DNA from: Marinobacterium jannaschii DSM 6295
GTDB taxonomy: Bacteria; Pseudomonadota; Gammaproteobacteria; Pseudomonadales; Balneatricaceae
Reading direction: 5' to 3'
Length of the DNA: 64,000 bases
NCBI RefSeq assembly: GCF_000620085.1
Contig: NZ_JHVJ01000025.1
Span: forward strand, 41,142 to 105,141
The notes beneath the pieces were generated by a model, which did not search any database, had not been told where the DNA came from, and worked only from the letters and a program-made list of their open reading frames with translations. Position 1 is the first letter of the stretch. Every line of letters starts with the position of its first letter. Shown piece by piece: positions 18,244 to 27,219 of this stretch. Both the position numbers and the translations under genes were made by a program.

Positions 18244-18260
18244 GTGCAGCCGGGCTGCAC
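18244..18260 (-). repeat. Small palindrome between gpmI and envC
   Basis: GTGCAGCC-G-GGCTGCAC, a near-perfect palindrome in the 46-bp gap between the two genes. As RNA it forms a short stem; it has no T-run and probably does not stop transcription fully. Confidence 0.45.
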
Positions 18261-18274
18261 GCCCTCATTCCGGC

Positions 18275-19822
18275 TTAGTGAATTTCAGCCAGAATCTGAC
18301 CGGTCATCTCTGCCGGCGCTTCGATATCCATCAGGTACAGCAGGGTCGGAGCCAGGTCGCAGAGGGCACCATTTTTCAGCGTCAGGCGATCCTTACGCGG
18401 ACCGTCATAGACCACGGCAACCGGCCAGTTAGTGTGGGATGTGTGGGGCTGGCCGGTGTTCGGATTCACCATCAGCTCGACATTGCCGTGATCCGCAGTG
18501 ATCAGGGTTTCACCATCCACTTCGGCCATTGCTTCCAGCACCTGACGGACACTGTTATCGATCACCTCACAGGCCTGTACGGCGGCATCAAACTTACCGG
18601 TATGGCCAACCATATCGCCATTGGCAAAGTTACAGACGATCAGGTCGTGCTTACGGCTACGGATCGCTGCCACCAGCTTTTCTGTGACTTCCGGCGCACT
18701 CATCTCCGGCTGCAGGTCATAGGTCGCGACGTCCGGAGACGGCACCAGAATCCGCTCTTCGCCCTCATATACCGCTTCCTGACCGCCGTTAAAGAAGAAG
18801 GTCACATGGGCATACTTCTCGGTCTCGGCAATGCGCAGCTGGGTTTTACCCAGGCCGGACAGGTATTCACCCAGGTCGTTGCTGATGGTTGCCGGAGGAT
18901 AGGCACATTCGGCCTGAATATCGGCCGCATATTCGGTCATCATCACATAAGCCGACAGATTCAGCGGCTGACGCTCAAAACCATCAAAGGCGCTATCGAC
19001 GAAGGCACGGGTGATTTCGCGGGCACGGTCCGGCCGGAAATTGGCGCAGATCACGGTATCGCCATCCTCAACCCGGGCAACCGCAGTACCCTGCTGATCG
19101 ACAATCACAGTCGCCGGTACAAACTCATCGTTTTCATCACGCTCGTAAGCAGCATTCAGTGCATCAACGGCAGAAGTTGCCTGATATTCGGACTGACCCA
19201 GCACCATCGCTTCATAGGCAGGCTGGACGCGGTTCCAGCGATTATCCCGGTCCATGGCATAGTAGCGTCCGGTCACCGAGGCAATCTTGCCCTTACCAAT
19301 CTGTGCCAGCTTAGCTTCGGCCGCGGCCAGTGATGGCTCTGCGGAACGCGGCGGCATATCACGGCCATCAAGAATTGCGTGCAGGTAGATCTGTTCTGCG
19401 CCTCGCTTTACGGCCAGCTCCATCAGCGCGAAGATATGCTCCTCATGGGAATGCACCCCGCCTGGCGAAAGCAGGCCCAGCAGATGCACCGCCTTGCCAG
19501 CGGCAACGGCTTTATCAATTGCACCGACCAGCACATCGTTGTCAAAGAAATCACCGTCTTCAATCGCCTTGGAGATGCGGGTGAAGTTCTGATAGACGAT
19601 GCGGCCCGCACCGATATTCATATGTCCGACCTCAGAATTACCCATCTGCCCGTCAGGCAGGCCGACCGCCATACCGGAAGTTTCGATGCGTGCATTCGGA
19701 TTATTTGCCAGCAGAGCATCCCATACCGGGGTATTGGCAACGTCAATTGCGGAGGATTCGGAGGACTCGACGCCGAAGCCGTCGAGAATGATCAGTGCTT
19801 TTGGAGAGCGCGTGTCAGTCAT
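18275..19822 (-). CDS. gpmI: 2,3-bisphosphoglycerate-independent phosphoglycerate mutase
   Basis: A 515-residue, manganese-dependent glycolytic enzyme interconverting 3- and 2-phosphoglycerate. The alkaline-phosphatase-like fold is shown by LIILDGFG near the N-terminus, the phosphoserine loop [44 protein letters not shown], and the metal ligands in [16 protein letters not shown] and [10 protein letters not shown]. Length is standard (about 510-515). First gene of the minus-strand group gpmI-envC-ctpA-yibQ. Confidence 0.97.
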   Translation of the reverse strand: MTDTRSPKALIILDGFGVESSESSAIDVANTPVWDALLANNPNARIETSGMAVGLPDGQMGNSEVGHMNIGAGRIVYQNFTRISKAIEDGDFFDNDVLVGAIDKAVAAGKAVHLLGLLSPGGVHSHEEHIFALMELAVKRGAEQIYLHAILDGRDMPPRSAEPSLAAAEAKLAQIGKGKIASVTGRYYAMDRDNRWNRVQPAYEAMVLGQSEYQATSAVDALNAAYERDENDEFVPATVIVDQQGTAVARVEDGDTVICANFRPDRAREITRAFVDSAFDGFERQPLNLSAYVMMTEYAADIQAECAYPPATISNDLGEYLSGLGKTQLRIAETEKYAHVTFFFNGGQEAVYEGEERILVPSPDVATYDLQPEMSAPEVTEKLVAAIRSRKHDLIVCNFANGDMVGHTGKFDAAVQACEVIDNSVRQVLEAMAEVDGETLITADHGNVELMVNPNTGQPHTSHTNWPVAVVYDGPRKDRLTLKNGALCDLAPTLLYLMDIEAPAEMTGQILAEIH

Positions 19823-20131
19823 ATTGTGGTGTTCGGCTACTTTCAGTTAGTGAAATGAGGGCAAATATTACACCGATTCAGGTGACAAGACTAACGATGG
19901 CCCGGAATAAGGCGCGCTTCAGTACTATGTTTTTAGCTCAGCGCCTTATCCCTGCCGAATCTGCATTGTATACTTAGCGCCTCCTGAGGAACCGCTTATG
20001 GCAGCAGAGCTTTTCAGTCACACTCCGGCACTGAAAAACACGCCTGCTCCGATAACTGCCGGCTCCCTAATTTCGCCCTGGCCAGGGACGGCAGTAAGCC
20101 CGCCCCGGCGCCTGACTAGTTGGAAAGAGAG
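19823..20131. other. Divergent intergenic region gpmI / yibN
   Basis: The 309-bp gap must contain promoters for gpmI (minus) and yibN-grxC-secB (plus). Short open frames here are not convincing. I see no strong inverted repeat or terminator. Confidence 0.35.
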
Positions 20132-20545
20132 ATGGAACAACTGCTAGAGTTTGTCACCAATCATATTATGCTGGTTGCGGCCTGGGGCCTCACCCTGGCG
20201 CTGTTTCTGTGGAACGAAAACCGAAAAGGCGGCAAGTCGGTCACTCCGGCAGAGGCTACTCAGCTGATCAACAAAGAAGATGCCCTGGTGCTCGACATCC
20301 GTAACAAGAAAGAGTGGGAAACCGGCCATATCACCAGCGCCCGTCACATTCCGGTGACTGAGCTGGACCGCCGTATCGATGAGCTGCAGAAATTCAGCAG
20401 TAAACCGGTTATCGTTGTCTGCAACCTGGGACAAACAGCGGGCAGCGCCGTGAAAAAGCTGAAAGCGGCCGGGTTTGAAAACAGCCTGCGCCTGTCCGGT
20501 GGCATGACTGAATGGAAGGCCCAGAACCTTCCGATTGTGAAGTAA
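20132..20545 (+). CDS. yibN: Rhodanese-like membrane-anchored protein (YibN-like)
   Basis: A 137-residue protein with one N-terminal membrane span (HIMLVAAWGLTLALFLW, about residues 9-25) and a cytoplasmic rhodanese domain. The active-site loop reads VVCNLGQTAG, with the catalytic Cys preserved, and the domain ends SGGMTEWKAQNLPIV. The same gene precedes grxC and secB in E. coli, where YibN has been linked to the Sec machinery. The ATG at 20132 has a GGAAAGAG site; the TTG at 20120 is less likely. Only one base separates it from grxC. Confidence 0.9.
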   Translation: MEQLLEFVTNHIMLVAAWGLTLALFLWNENRKGGKSVTPAEATQLINKEDALVLDIRNKKEWETGHITSARHIPVTELDRRIDELQKFSSKPVIVVCNLGQTAGSAVKKLKAAGFENSLRLSGGMTEWKAQNLPIVK

Positions 20546-20546
20546 G

Positions 20547-20801
20547 ATGAAACCGATACTGATCTACTCAAATGACTGGTGCCCCTTCTGCCGTCGGGCA
20601 AAGATGCTGCTGGATAGCAAAGGTGCGCAATACCAGGAGATCAACGTTGAAGAGCAGCCGCAGAAACGTCTGGAGATGATGGAGCGCAGCGGACGCCGCA
20701 CCGTGCCTCAGATCTTCATTGGTGAAACCCATGTGGGTGGCTGTGATGAACTTTTCGCCATGGAGCGCCAGGGAACACTGGACCCGCTTCTGGCTAACTG
20801 A
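20547..20801 (+). CDS. grxC: Glutaredoxin 3
   Basis: An 84-residue dithiol glutaredoxin. The active site is WCPFCRRAK, and the glutathione-binding elements RRTVPQIFIG and VGGCDELF are present. It reduces disulfides and glutathionylated proteins in the cytoplasm. Length is normal (82-85). It lies between yibN and secB, the conserved order. Confidence 0.96.
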   Translation: MKPILIYSNDWCPFCRRAKMLLDSKGAQYQEINVEEQPQKRLEMMERSGRRTVPQIFIGETHVGGCDELFAMERQGTLDPLLAN

Positions 20802-20827
20802 AACTTTTGTAAGGCTAAGGATTGATC

Positions 20828-21307
20828 ATGTCCGAGAACGAACAGAACCAGGCAGCAGAACAACAGGAACCACAGTTCGCGGTTCAGCGTATCTACGTAA
20901 AAGATGCATCACTGGAGTCTCCTAATGCTCCTGAGATCTTCACTAAGCAGTGGCAGCCAGAGATCAACCTGGACCTGAACAGCCGTACCCAGCAGTTGGG
21001 CGAGAACGCCTTCGAAGTGGTACTGACTGTTACCGTAACGGTTAAGAACGAAGACGAAACTGCGTTCCTGGTGGAAGTACAGCAGGCGGGCATCTTCACC
21101 ATCGCGGGCCTGGAAGAGATGGAACTGCGCCACACCCTGGGTGCGTTCTGCCCGAACATTCTGTTCCCTTATGCGCGTGAAACCATCGATACTATGGTTA
21201 CCAAAGCGAGCTTCCCTCCACTGATGCTGGCACCGGTTAACTTCGATGCCCTGTTTGCACAGCAGATGGCTCAGCAGGAAGCTGAAGCGGCAGAAGCACA
21301 GCACTAA
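20828..21307 (+). CDS. secB: Protein-export chaperone SecB
   Basis: The 159-residue tetrameric chaperone holds preproteins unfolded and passes them to SecA. Characteristic segments are [38 protein letters not shown] and [17 protein letters not shown]. The acidic C-terminus ([11 protein letters not shown]) is shorter and less basic than in some homologues. The ATG at 20828 follows AAGGATTGATC; the TTG at 20822 falls in the ribosome site. Last gene of yibN-grxC-secB, followed by a terminator. Confidence 0.96.
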   Translation: MSENEQNQAAEQQEPQFAVQRIYVKDASLESPNAPEIFTKQWQPEINLDLNSRTQQLGENAFEVVLTVTVTVKNEDETAFLVEVQQAGIFTIAGLEEMELRHTLGAFCPNILFPYARETIDTMVTKASFPPLMLAPVNFDALFAQQMAQQEAEAAEAQH

Positions 21308-21313
21308 GCTGTT

Positions 21314-21347
21314 CAGGCAGAGGCTTTCCCGGCCTCTGCCTGTTTCC
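21314..21347 (+). terminator. Terminator of secB
   Basis: CAGGCAGAGGC (21314-21324) pairs with GCCTCTGCCTG (21332-21342), an 11-bp perfect stem with a seven-base loop, followed by TTTCCCCC. It lies 7 bases after the secB stop. Confidence 0.8.
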
Positions 21348-21619
21348 CCCTCCCCCACCGCAACATCTGACTTCATCCCCCTTTTCCCTCTGCCCCTGAA
21401 AATCAACGATTAAGCTTGCTGAGCGCGGCCTTCGCCTCACAGCAACTTCCCTGTATCCGCCACTGCCCGGCGTAAAAACGACTATTGTTATCAGGTACGG
21501 TTGCGCTGAAGGGGAGCCACGTCACCAGATGACCCCGTCCTCCTGCAGCTGCCGACCCGTGCATGCGGCTCTGGTGCCATTAGGCCACCGGGCCACCCAA
21601 CGCAGGCGGAGGAATAAAA
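21348..21619 (+). other. Leader region upstream of glpD
   Basis: About 270 bases after the secB terminator with no supportable gene. It must hold the glpD promoter. GGTG(CCATTAGG)CCACC near 21571-21588 can form a small hairpin just before the GGAGG-like ribosome site of glpD. No GlpR-type operator was recognised. Confidence 0.35.
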
Positions 21620-23152
21620 ATGAGTCAGGGCAGCTCAGCTACCTATGATCTGTATGTTGTCGGCGGCGGTATCAATGGCGCAGGTATTGCCGCCGATGCG
21701 GCCGGACGCGGACTGGCCGTGGGCCTGTGCGAAATGAATGATCTGGCATCCGCGACCTCATCGGCCAGCAGTAAACTGATCCATGGGGGACTGCGTTACC
21801 TCGAACAGGGTGAATTCCGCCTGGTCAGGGAGGCGCTGGGGGAACGTGAAGTGCTGTTGCGCAAAGCTCCCCATATCATCAGACCAATGCGCTTCCGCCT
21901 GCCGCATAATCCAAAGCTGCGTTCAGCGATGGTGATCCAGGCGGGGATGCTGCTCTATGACCGCCTGGCACGACGCACAACCCTGCCGGCATCTGAAACC
22001 CTCAACAGCGACAGCGCAACGCCGTTAAGGCCGGAATTCAACAAGCTGTTCGAGTATTCCGACGCCTGGGTGGATGATGCCCGCCTGGTAGTACTGAATG
22101 CCATGGCTGCGCGACAGGCCGGTGCCGTCATCAGTACCCGCACCCAGTGCATCAGCGCCGCCAGGGAGCAGGGCCTGTGGACCATCCGGCTGCGCAACGT
22201 GGCGGAGGGCAATGAGCGGGTGGTGTACAGCCGGGCACTGGTGAATGCCGTGGGTCCCTGGGTATCACGTTTCTACAACCACCAGCTGAAAGAGACCGCG
22301 CCTAAACAGGTACGCCTGGTACAGGGCAGCCACATCGTTGTCCCCCGCCTGTACAGCGGCGATGAAGCCTACATCCTGCAACACAGTGACCGGCGTATTG
22401 TATTTGTGCTGCCCTATGAAGGGCGATTCAGCCTGATTGGCACCACTGACCTCGAACACGAGACGACTCCGGAGACCATCAGCATCACACAGGATGAAGT
22501 CGAGTACCTGCTGATGGTCGTCAACAACCACTTCCTGCAGCAGCTGAATAAGGATGATGTCGTGCACAGCTTCGCCGGCATCCGCCCCCTGGTCTGTGCC
22601 AACACAGGTCCGGCCCAGAAAGCTTCCCGGGACTACGAATTCAGCCTTGATGATGACCAGGGAGAAGCTCCCCTGCTGTCGGTTTTTGGTGGCAAGATCA
22701 CCACCTATCGAAAACTGGCCGAAGCCGCGCTGAATAAGCTAAGCCCTTACTTCTGTGATATGAGGCCGGCCTGGACCGCCGATACACCGTTACCCGGAGG
22801 CGATTTTTCCAGCCCGGCAGAACTGCTGGAGAGTTTTAGTCAGCACTATCCCTGGTTACCCGAGGAGCTGAAACAGCGTTATTGCCGCAGCTACGGCACC
22901 CTGAGCCAGCAGATCCTGCTCTACTGCCAGCAGTTGAGTGATCTCGGTCAGCACTTCGGTGCCGGTCTCTATCAGCGGGAGGTGGAGTACCTGATCGAAC
23001 AGGAGTGGGCGCTGACGGCTGAAGATATTCTCTGGCGACGCAGCAAACTCGGGTTGCATATGAGCAGTCGTGAAATAAAGGCCCTGCAGGAATATCTGCA
23101 AAAGCGAACTCAAGCCTGCATCAGGGAGTTGATTGAGGCCGAGCAGCAATAA
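21620..23152 (+). CDS. glpD: Aerobic glycerol-3-phosphate dehydrogenase
   Basis: A 510-residue FAD-dependent, membrane-associated enzyme that oxidises sn-glycerol 3-phosphate to dihydroxyacetone phosphate and feeds electrons to quinone. The N-terminal dinucleotide fold is YVVGGGINGAGIAADAAGRG, followed by SSKLIHGGLRYLE, and later TDLEHE and FGGKITTYRKLAE. Length matches E. coli GlpD (501). GlpR, GlpF or GlpK genes are not adjacent. GGAGGAATAAAA precedes the ATG. Confidence 0.96.
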   Translation: MSQGSSATYDLYVVGGGINGAGIAADAAGRGLAVGLCEMNDLASATSSASSKLIHGGLRYLEQGEFRLVREALGEREVLLRKAPHIIRPMRFRLPHNPKLRSAMVIQAGMLLYDRLARRTTLPASETLNSDSATPLRPEFNKLFEYSDAWVDDARLVVLNAMAARQAGAVISTRTQCISAAREQGLWTIRLRNVAEGNERVVYSRALVNAVGPWVSRFYNHQLKETAPKQVRLVQGSHIVVPRLYSGDEAYILQHSDRRIVFVLPYEGRFSLIGTTDLEHETTPETISITQDEVEYLLMVVNNHFLQQLNKDDVVHSFAGIRPLVCANTGPAQKASRDYEFSLDDDQGEAPLLSVFGGKITTYRKLAEAALNKLSPYFCDMRPAWTADTPLPGGDFSSPAELLESFSQHYPWLPEELKQRYCRSYGTLSQQILLYCQQLSDLGQHFGAGLYQREVEYLIEQEWALTAEDILWRRSKLGLHMSSREIKALQEYLQKRTQACIRELIEAEQQ

Positions 23153-23171
23153 GGAAATTGCAGCCACACAC

Positions 23172-23198
23172 AAAAAAGGACTTCCGCCGGGAAGTCCT
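23172..23198 (-). terminator. Terminator of pspABC
   Basis: AGGACTTCC/GGAAGTCCT with a short loop; on the minus strand it runs into TTTTTTG (A-run 23172-23177). It lies 20 bases after the pspC stop and also faces glpD read-through. Confidence 0.85.
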
Positions 23199-23217
23199 GT
23201 GCTGATACCTGCGCGAA

Positions 23218-23658
23218 TTAGCTGCGCTTTATTTCACGGTCAAACTGGAACTTACGTGAGGTAACATAACTTTCCATACGGCGCAGCTTTGCATCAATAC
23301 TCTGCATCCGCTTACTGATTTCCGCGACCCGGCCCGAAGGACTGGGCCCATAGCTGAACAGGGTTTCCTTCAGGTTAGACTGCTGTTTGCCACTGTAACC
23401 GGCACAGCTATCTGCCTTCGCCTCTGAATAGTGCTGCCGCCCGTCGACCGGGCGCTTGGCAATTAAGATAACAGCCAGTACATAGAGCATTACTGCGAAA
23501 CTGCCGGTGAACAGGAACAGGGTAAAAAACCCCAGCCGGACCAGCCAGCTCTGTACCTGCATATTATCTGCAATCCCCCCGCAGACCCCGGCCAGCCAGC
23601 GATCCGAACGACTGCGGTACAGATCCATACCATATCCTGTGCGTTTACCTGCGAACAT
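23218..23658 (-). CDS. pspC: Phage shock protein C
   Basis: The 146-residue inner-membrane protein starts with a short cytoplasmic segment, the PspC domain (LYRSRSDRWLAGVCGGIADN) and a membrane span (LGFFTLFLFTGSFAVMLYVLAVILIA, about 42-68). The C-terminal part is polar with a predicted coiled coil (EISKRMQSIDAKLRRMESYV). PspC helps PspB release PspA from PspF under membrane stress. It is somewhat longer than E. coli PspC (119). It is two bases after pspB and ends the operon; no pspD or pspE follows. Confidence 0.93.
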   Translation of the reverse strand: MFAGKRTGYGMDLYRSRSDRWLAGVCGGIADNMQVQSWLVRLGFFTLFLFTGSFAVMLYVLAVILIAKRPVDGRQHYSEAKADSCAGYSGKQQSNLKETLFSYGPSPSGRVAEISKRMQSIDAKLRRMESYVTSRKFQFDREIKRS

Positions 23659-23660
23659 AA

Positions 23661-23930
23661 TTACCCCTCCGCGCGATCCTTAAATTGATGATCAGGGTCA
23701 TCACGACGCCACTGGGGATGCTCTTCATCCAGAATCGTCTCCAGTGTCTGGATCCGGTTCTCCAGCTTATCCACCTGCGCCATAGCGGCATCCAGCAGGT
23801 GGCGATCGTCATCAGATAACCCTTTGGCCGACCGTGACTTACTGAGGTAGTGCAGCACCAGCCAGAGCGGCGCCACCAGTCCCATAAAGATCACGGTAGG
23901 TACAAAAAAGAACACGATGCCCGACATCAT
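23661..23930 (-). CDS. pspB: Phage shock protein B
   Basis: An 89-residue protein with one N-terminal membrane span (IVFFFVPTVIFMGLVAPLWLVLHYL) followed by a leucine-zipper-like cytoplasmic helix (DRHLLDAAMAQVDKLENRIQTLETIL). Length is close to E. coli PspB (74), with a slightly longer tail. With PspC it senses membrane stress and recruits PspA. It abuts pspA, sharing base 23930. Confidence 0.93.
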   Translation of the reverse strand: MMSGIVFFFVPTVIFMGLVAPLWLVLHYLSKSRSAKGLSDDDRHLLDAAMAQVDKLENRIQTLETILDEEHPQWRRDDPDHQFKDRAEG

Positions 23931-24601
23931 TATTTACCTTTTTTGCCGCTGTCCATTTTCGCCTTCAACTCAGCCAGTGCCTGATCCAGCTTCTCATCGC
24001 GCTCGAGATCGGCAATTTCATCAGCCAGGTCCCTGGCACCCAGATCGAAGCTCTCTACTTCGCCTTCCAGGTCATCCATCTTACGCTCATAGCGCTCAAA
24101 CTTCTCAAACGCCTCATTCAGTTTATCGCGGCTGAAACGACGACGGATATCCAGACGGGAACGAGCACTCTGCTCGCGTGCCAGCAGGGCCTTCTGTTTC
24201 GCCTTGGCATCATCCAGCTTACGCTGCAACTGGGCCACCTCATCGTTCAGCTCATCCAGATGTTCGCCCACCTGCGCCATTTCAGTCGCGGCCAGCTTCA
24301 GTGTTTCTTCGGCAGCAGCCTGTTCCGCCAGCGCCGCCCGGGCCAGATCTTCGCGCCCTTTGCCCAGCGCCAGCTTTGCCTTACCCTCCCATTCCTCGGC
24401 ATCAGCCTGCAGGTTGCGCATACGGCGTTCCAGCGTCTTACGGTCGGCAATCACCCGGGCGGATGTTGTACGGACTTCGACCAGTGTTTCTTCCATCTCC
24501 TGAATCATCATCCGGATCATTTTTTCCGGATCTTCAGCACGGTCCAGCAGAGAATTGATATTCGCGTTTACGATGTCCTGAAAGCGGGAAAAGATACCCA
24601 T
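23930..24601 (-). CDS. pspA: Phage shock protein A
   Basis: The 223-residue protein is a nearly continuous helix of the PspA/IM30 family: MGIFSRFQDIVNANINSLLD, EDPEKMIRMMIQEMEETLVE, then long coiled coils ending ELKAKMDSGKK. Bound to PspF it silences sigma-54 transcription; released under stress it coats and stabilises the membrane. The ATG at 24601 is preferred because it gives the conserved MGIF start and an AGGAG 9 bases upstream; the ATG at 24607 adds two residues and is only 3 bases from that site. Confidence 0.95.
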   Translation of the reverse strand: MGIFSRFQDIVNANINSLLDRAEDPEKMIRMMIQEMEETLVEVRTTSARVIADRKTLERRMRNLQADAEEWEGKAKLALGKGREDLARAALAEQAAAEETLKLAATEMAQVGEHLDELNDEVAQLQRKLDDAKAKQKALLAREQSARSRLDIRRRFSRDKLNEAFEKFERYERKMDDLEGEVESFDLGARDLADEIADLERDEKLDQALAELKAKMDSGKKGK

Positions 24602-24687
24602 AGCCATACTCTCCTGTTGATATCACGGCATCCTGAATACAGCAGCTAACATGGATACCGATCAGTTTAGTTACTGACTGGTATATA

Positions 24688-24703
24688 GCGAAGTCCGTGC
24701 CAA
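24688..24703 (-). promoter_or_regulatory. Sigma-54 promoter of pspABC
   Basis: Read on the minus strand: TTGGCACGGACTTCGC, matching the -24/-12 consensus TGGCACG-N4-TTGC at all fixed positions but one (TCGC for TTGC), with the GG and GC dinucleotides correctly spaced. It lies about 87 bp before the pspA start. PspF, encoded divergently, is the expected activator; its binding sites should lie in the AT-rich 24704-24790. Confidence 0.85.
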
Positions 24704-24827
24704 CCCCTCATAAAAAACGCTAAACCTTTGATAATAAATAGAAAACAACGAATCAAGAAAACTAAAAACAGCCCCAAAGAGTTGTTTAAATTGACTATTA
24801 TTAAGCTATTTATGCTATTTTTTAGTC

Positions 24828-25877
24828 ATGTTAACCAATAAGCGTCAAAACATAATTGGCGAATCTCCCCTACTGATGGACGTGATCGATCAGATTTCGG
24901 GACTGGCGCCACTGAACAAGCCTGTACTGATTCTGGGAGAACGTGGCACCGGTAAAGAACTGGTCGCCGAGCGCCTGCATTTTCTCTCCCGCCGCTGGGA
25001 TCAGCCGTTTATCAAACTGAACTGCGCAGCAATGAGCGAGAGCCTGCTGGAATCCGAACTGTTCGGTCACGAAGCCGGGGCTTTTACCGGCGCCAGCCGC
25101 CGCCACCTGGGGCGCTTTGAGCGCGCCGACGGCGGCACCCTGTTTCTGGATGAGCTGGCAACCTGCTCTTTGCGGGTTCAGGAAAAACTGCTGCGGGTGA
25201 TTGAATACGGAGAGTTCGAACGCCTCGGCGGCAGCGAGACGCTGGAGGTCGATGTGCGGCTGGTTGCAGCCACCAATGAAGATATAGCACGACTGGCTGC
25301 ACAGGGCCGGTTTCGTGCAGACCTGCTCGACCGGCTGGCATTTGACGTAGTACACCTTCCGCCGCTGCGCTATCGCAGCGGCGATATCGAGCTGCTGGCA
25401 GAACACTTTGCACTGAGTATCTGCATGGAGCTGCAGCGCCCTTTCTTTGCCGGCTTCAGTGACTCAGCGCGCGCACAGCTCAACCGGTATTCCTGGCCGG
25501 GAAATATTCGCGAACTGAAGAACGTGGTTGAACGCAGCATTTACCGCAGTACGGTGATCGAAGAACCGGTCACGGAAGTGATTATCGATCCGTTCCAGCC
25601 TCCCTGGCAGAAGACGGGCAGTGAAGTCGTACAAAAAGAGCAGACGGCAACGGCGGTCAGTGCGCCGCTGGATCTGCCGACGCAGATTAAACAGCAGGAG
25701 AAAAGCTCGTTACTGCAGGCCCTGCAACATAACCATTTCAACCAGCGCCGCACCGCTGAGCAGCTGGGCCTCAGCTATCACCAGTTGCGCAGCTATCTGC
25801 GCAAACACCAGATGCTGCCACTCAAACAGTTTCTGCAACAACTGGAAGAGCGCGCAGAGGAATCCATCGACCACTAA
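24828..25877 (+). CDS. pspF: Phage shock operon transcriptional activator PspF
   Basis: The 349-residue sigma-54 enhancer-binding protein lacks a receiver domain and begins directly with the AAA+ domain. Walker A is GERGTGKE, the sigma-54-contacting loop is GAFTGA, Walker B is [10 protein letters not shown], and WPGNIRELKNVVERS is present. The C-terminal Fis-type helix-turn-helix is FNQRRTAEQLGLSYHQLRSYL. The inhibitory surface for PspA is as in E. coli PspF (325 residues). No good ribosome site is visible before the ATG at 24828, which suggests low expression. TTGACT at about 24791 could be a -35 box. Confidence 0.95.
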   Translation: MLTNKRQNIIGESPLLMDVIDQISGLAPLNKPVLILGERGTGKELVAERLHFLSRRWDQPFIKLNCAAMSESLLESELFGHEAGAFTGASRRHLGRFERADGGTLFLDELATCSLRVQEKLLRVIEYGEFERLGGSETLEVDVRLVAATNEDIARLAAQGRFRADLLDRLAFDVVHLPPLRYRSGDIELLAEHFALSICMELQRPFFAGFSDSARAQLNRYSWPGNIRELKNVVERSIYRSTVIEEPVTEVIIDPFQPPWQKTGSEVVQKEQTATAVSAPLDLPTQIKQQEKSSLLQALQHNHFNQRRTAEQLGLSYHQLRSYLRKHQMLPLKQFLQQLEERAEESIDH

Positions 25878-25907
25878 GCCGTAGTCCCGCACAGCCATAG
25901 CGAACGA

Positions 25908-26774
25908 TCAGTTCAGCGGCGCTGTCTCTGCAGGCTCCTGTGCTGCCACTCTCAGCTGGGGGCCTGATTTACGCGCGATCCAGCCGTTCAGGTCAGACCA
26001 CATCTGGCGGATTTCCCGGTTTTTCGGCATAGAACCGGCACTCGGCAGCTCGATGGTGAGTACCGGTATGTTCTTCACGAACCAGGCGTAGTTACCCAGC
26101 GACCCGGGATAGGTCCCCAGTCGGCGGAGATAGAGCGGCCCGAGCTTTTTCGGCGGCGACTTCACCCCATCCACATCAAGGATACCGTGAGGCGCATGTA
26201 CCGAGATAATGACCGAAGGCGCGTACTCTTCGATCAGCTGATGGATGGCACGGGTCTCCGGCTCACTTAACGGCGCCAGACCGGGATAGTAACGCGCCCT
26301 TTTCCGGGCCCGGGTCGCCCAGTGCTGCAGCGGCGTCTTAGTTTTTTCCGCCGGAATAAAATTGCGGTTAATATCTACCTTGTTGCCATTAACCCGGCTC
26401 CCCTTCCGCTTTAGCAAACCGTCGGGGTTTACCAGCGGCAAAAACAGCCACTCGTAGTCGGACTGCGGCCGCTGCGCCAGCTTATTCAGCCATTTAAAGG
26501 TCACGCTGACCGAGGAGAACTCATCGCCGTGCACGCCCCCCAAAAACAGAATCCGGATCGGCCGTTCAGCCTCTGCCCGTGCAGGAAAGTGCTTTTCCAG
26601 CAATGGCTTACCAGATACAGAATAGAATCGCGGCTGATCGAAACCCAGCCGCAGGCACTCTTTACTGCTGACGCTGGATAGCTTGGCTCCGATCTGGCGG
26701 CACAGCTTTTCAACTTCATCCGACGCCTGCAGTAACGGAGCCAGCAGTAACAACAAAGTACCCAGCCAGCGCAC
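25908..26774 (-). CDS. M14-family zinc carboxypeptidase (MpaA/murein-peptide amidase-like), exported
   Basis: The 288-residue protein has a signal peptide (MRWLGTLLLLLAPLLQA) and an M14 fold. Zinc ligands are H82 and E85 in GGVHGDEFSS and the later His in IISVHAPHG; substrate Arg/Asn are in VDINRNF and the catalytic Glu in TIELPSAG. This is the M14 branch containing murein tripeptide amidase MpaA; the signal peptide suggests a periplasmic enzyme acting on peptidoglycan peptides. The upstream small gene stops immediately before this start, so they are probably co-translated. Confidence 0.85.
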   Translation of the reverse strand: MRWLGTLLLLLAPLLQASDEVEKLCRQIGAKLSSVSSKECLRLGFDQPRFYSVSGKPLLEKHFPARAEAERPIRILFLGGVHGDEFSSVSVTFKWLNKLAQRPQSDYEWLFLPLVNPDGLLKRKGSRVNGNKVDINRNFIPAEKTKTPLQHWATRARKRARYYPGLAPLSEPETRAIHQLIEEYAPSVIISVHAPHGILDVDGVKSPPKKLGPLYLRRLGTYPGSLGNYAWFVKNIPVLTIELPSAGSMPKNREIRQMWSDLNGWIARKSGPQLRVAAQEPAETAPLN

Positions 26775-27089
26775 TCAGAACCCACCCAGCTGTAACAGCA
26801 ACTGTTCGGCCTGACCGCTCTCCAACAGCGCCTGAATCGAACCGGATGCCGCCGGCATCACACTGATCATCGCATCTGCCGGAATCTGCAACCGGTCAGC
26901 CGCCAGAGTTTCAAGACGATCGGAAAACAAGACAAAGGGGGCTTGCTGCTGCAACAGGGACTGCAGGTTTACCCGCTGATCCGCTGCAGTCAGCACCGTA
27001 CAGAGGCGCTGCCGGTGATCCCGCAGATAGAGGCAATCACTACGACCGGCGGTTGCTTCAAAGCCAGTCACAATCAGAATCTTTTTCAT
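26775..27089 (-). CDS. Hypothetical protein coupled to the M14 peptidase
   Basis: I do not recognise this 104-residue protein. It starts MKKILIVTGFEATAGRSDCL, a beta strand and turn as in nucleotide-binding or flavodoxin-like folds, but no complete nucleotide motif is present. No signal peptide or membrane span. The stop codon directly abuts the M14 peptidase start. The codon pattern and the tight junction support a real gene. A ribosome site upstream of the ATG is weak (GGGTAATAAA). Confidence 0.7.
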   Translation of the reverse strand: MKKILIVTGFEATAGRSDCLYLRDHRQRLCTVLTAADQRVNLQSLLQQQAPFVLFSDRLETLAADRLQIPADAMISVMPAASGSIQALLESGQAEQLLLQLGGF

Positions 27090-27219
27090 TTATTACCCGG
27101 TTGGATCAGACGCTGCCCCACTCGCCTGCACGCACAGACGATAGCCATTGAGGCATGTAAATTCAGGCGCGGAGTATGCCAGCATGAACGATCTTTAACC
27201 AATTAAAAACCGCAATGGC

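Noticed and set aside
17972..19333. 453-codon plus-strand open frame antisense to envC and gpmI
   Set aside because: It crosses two well-supported genes and has no recognisable sequence.
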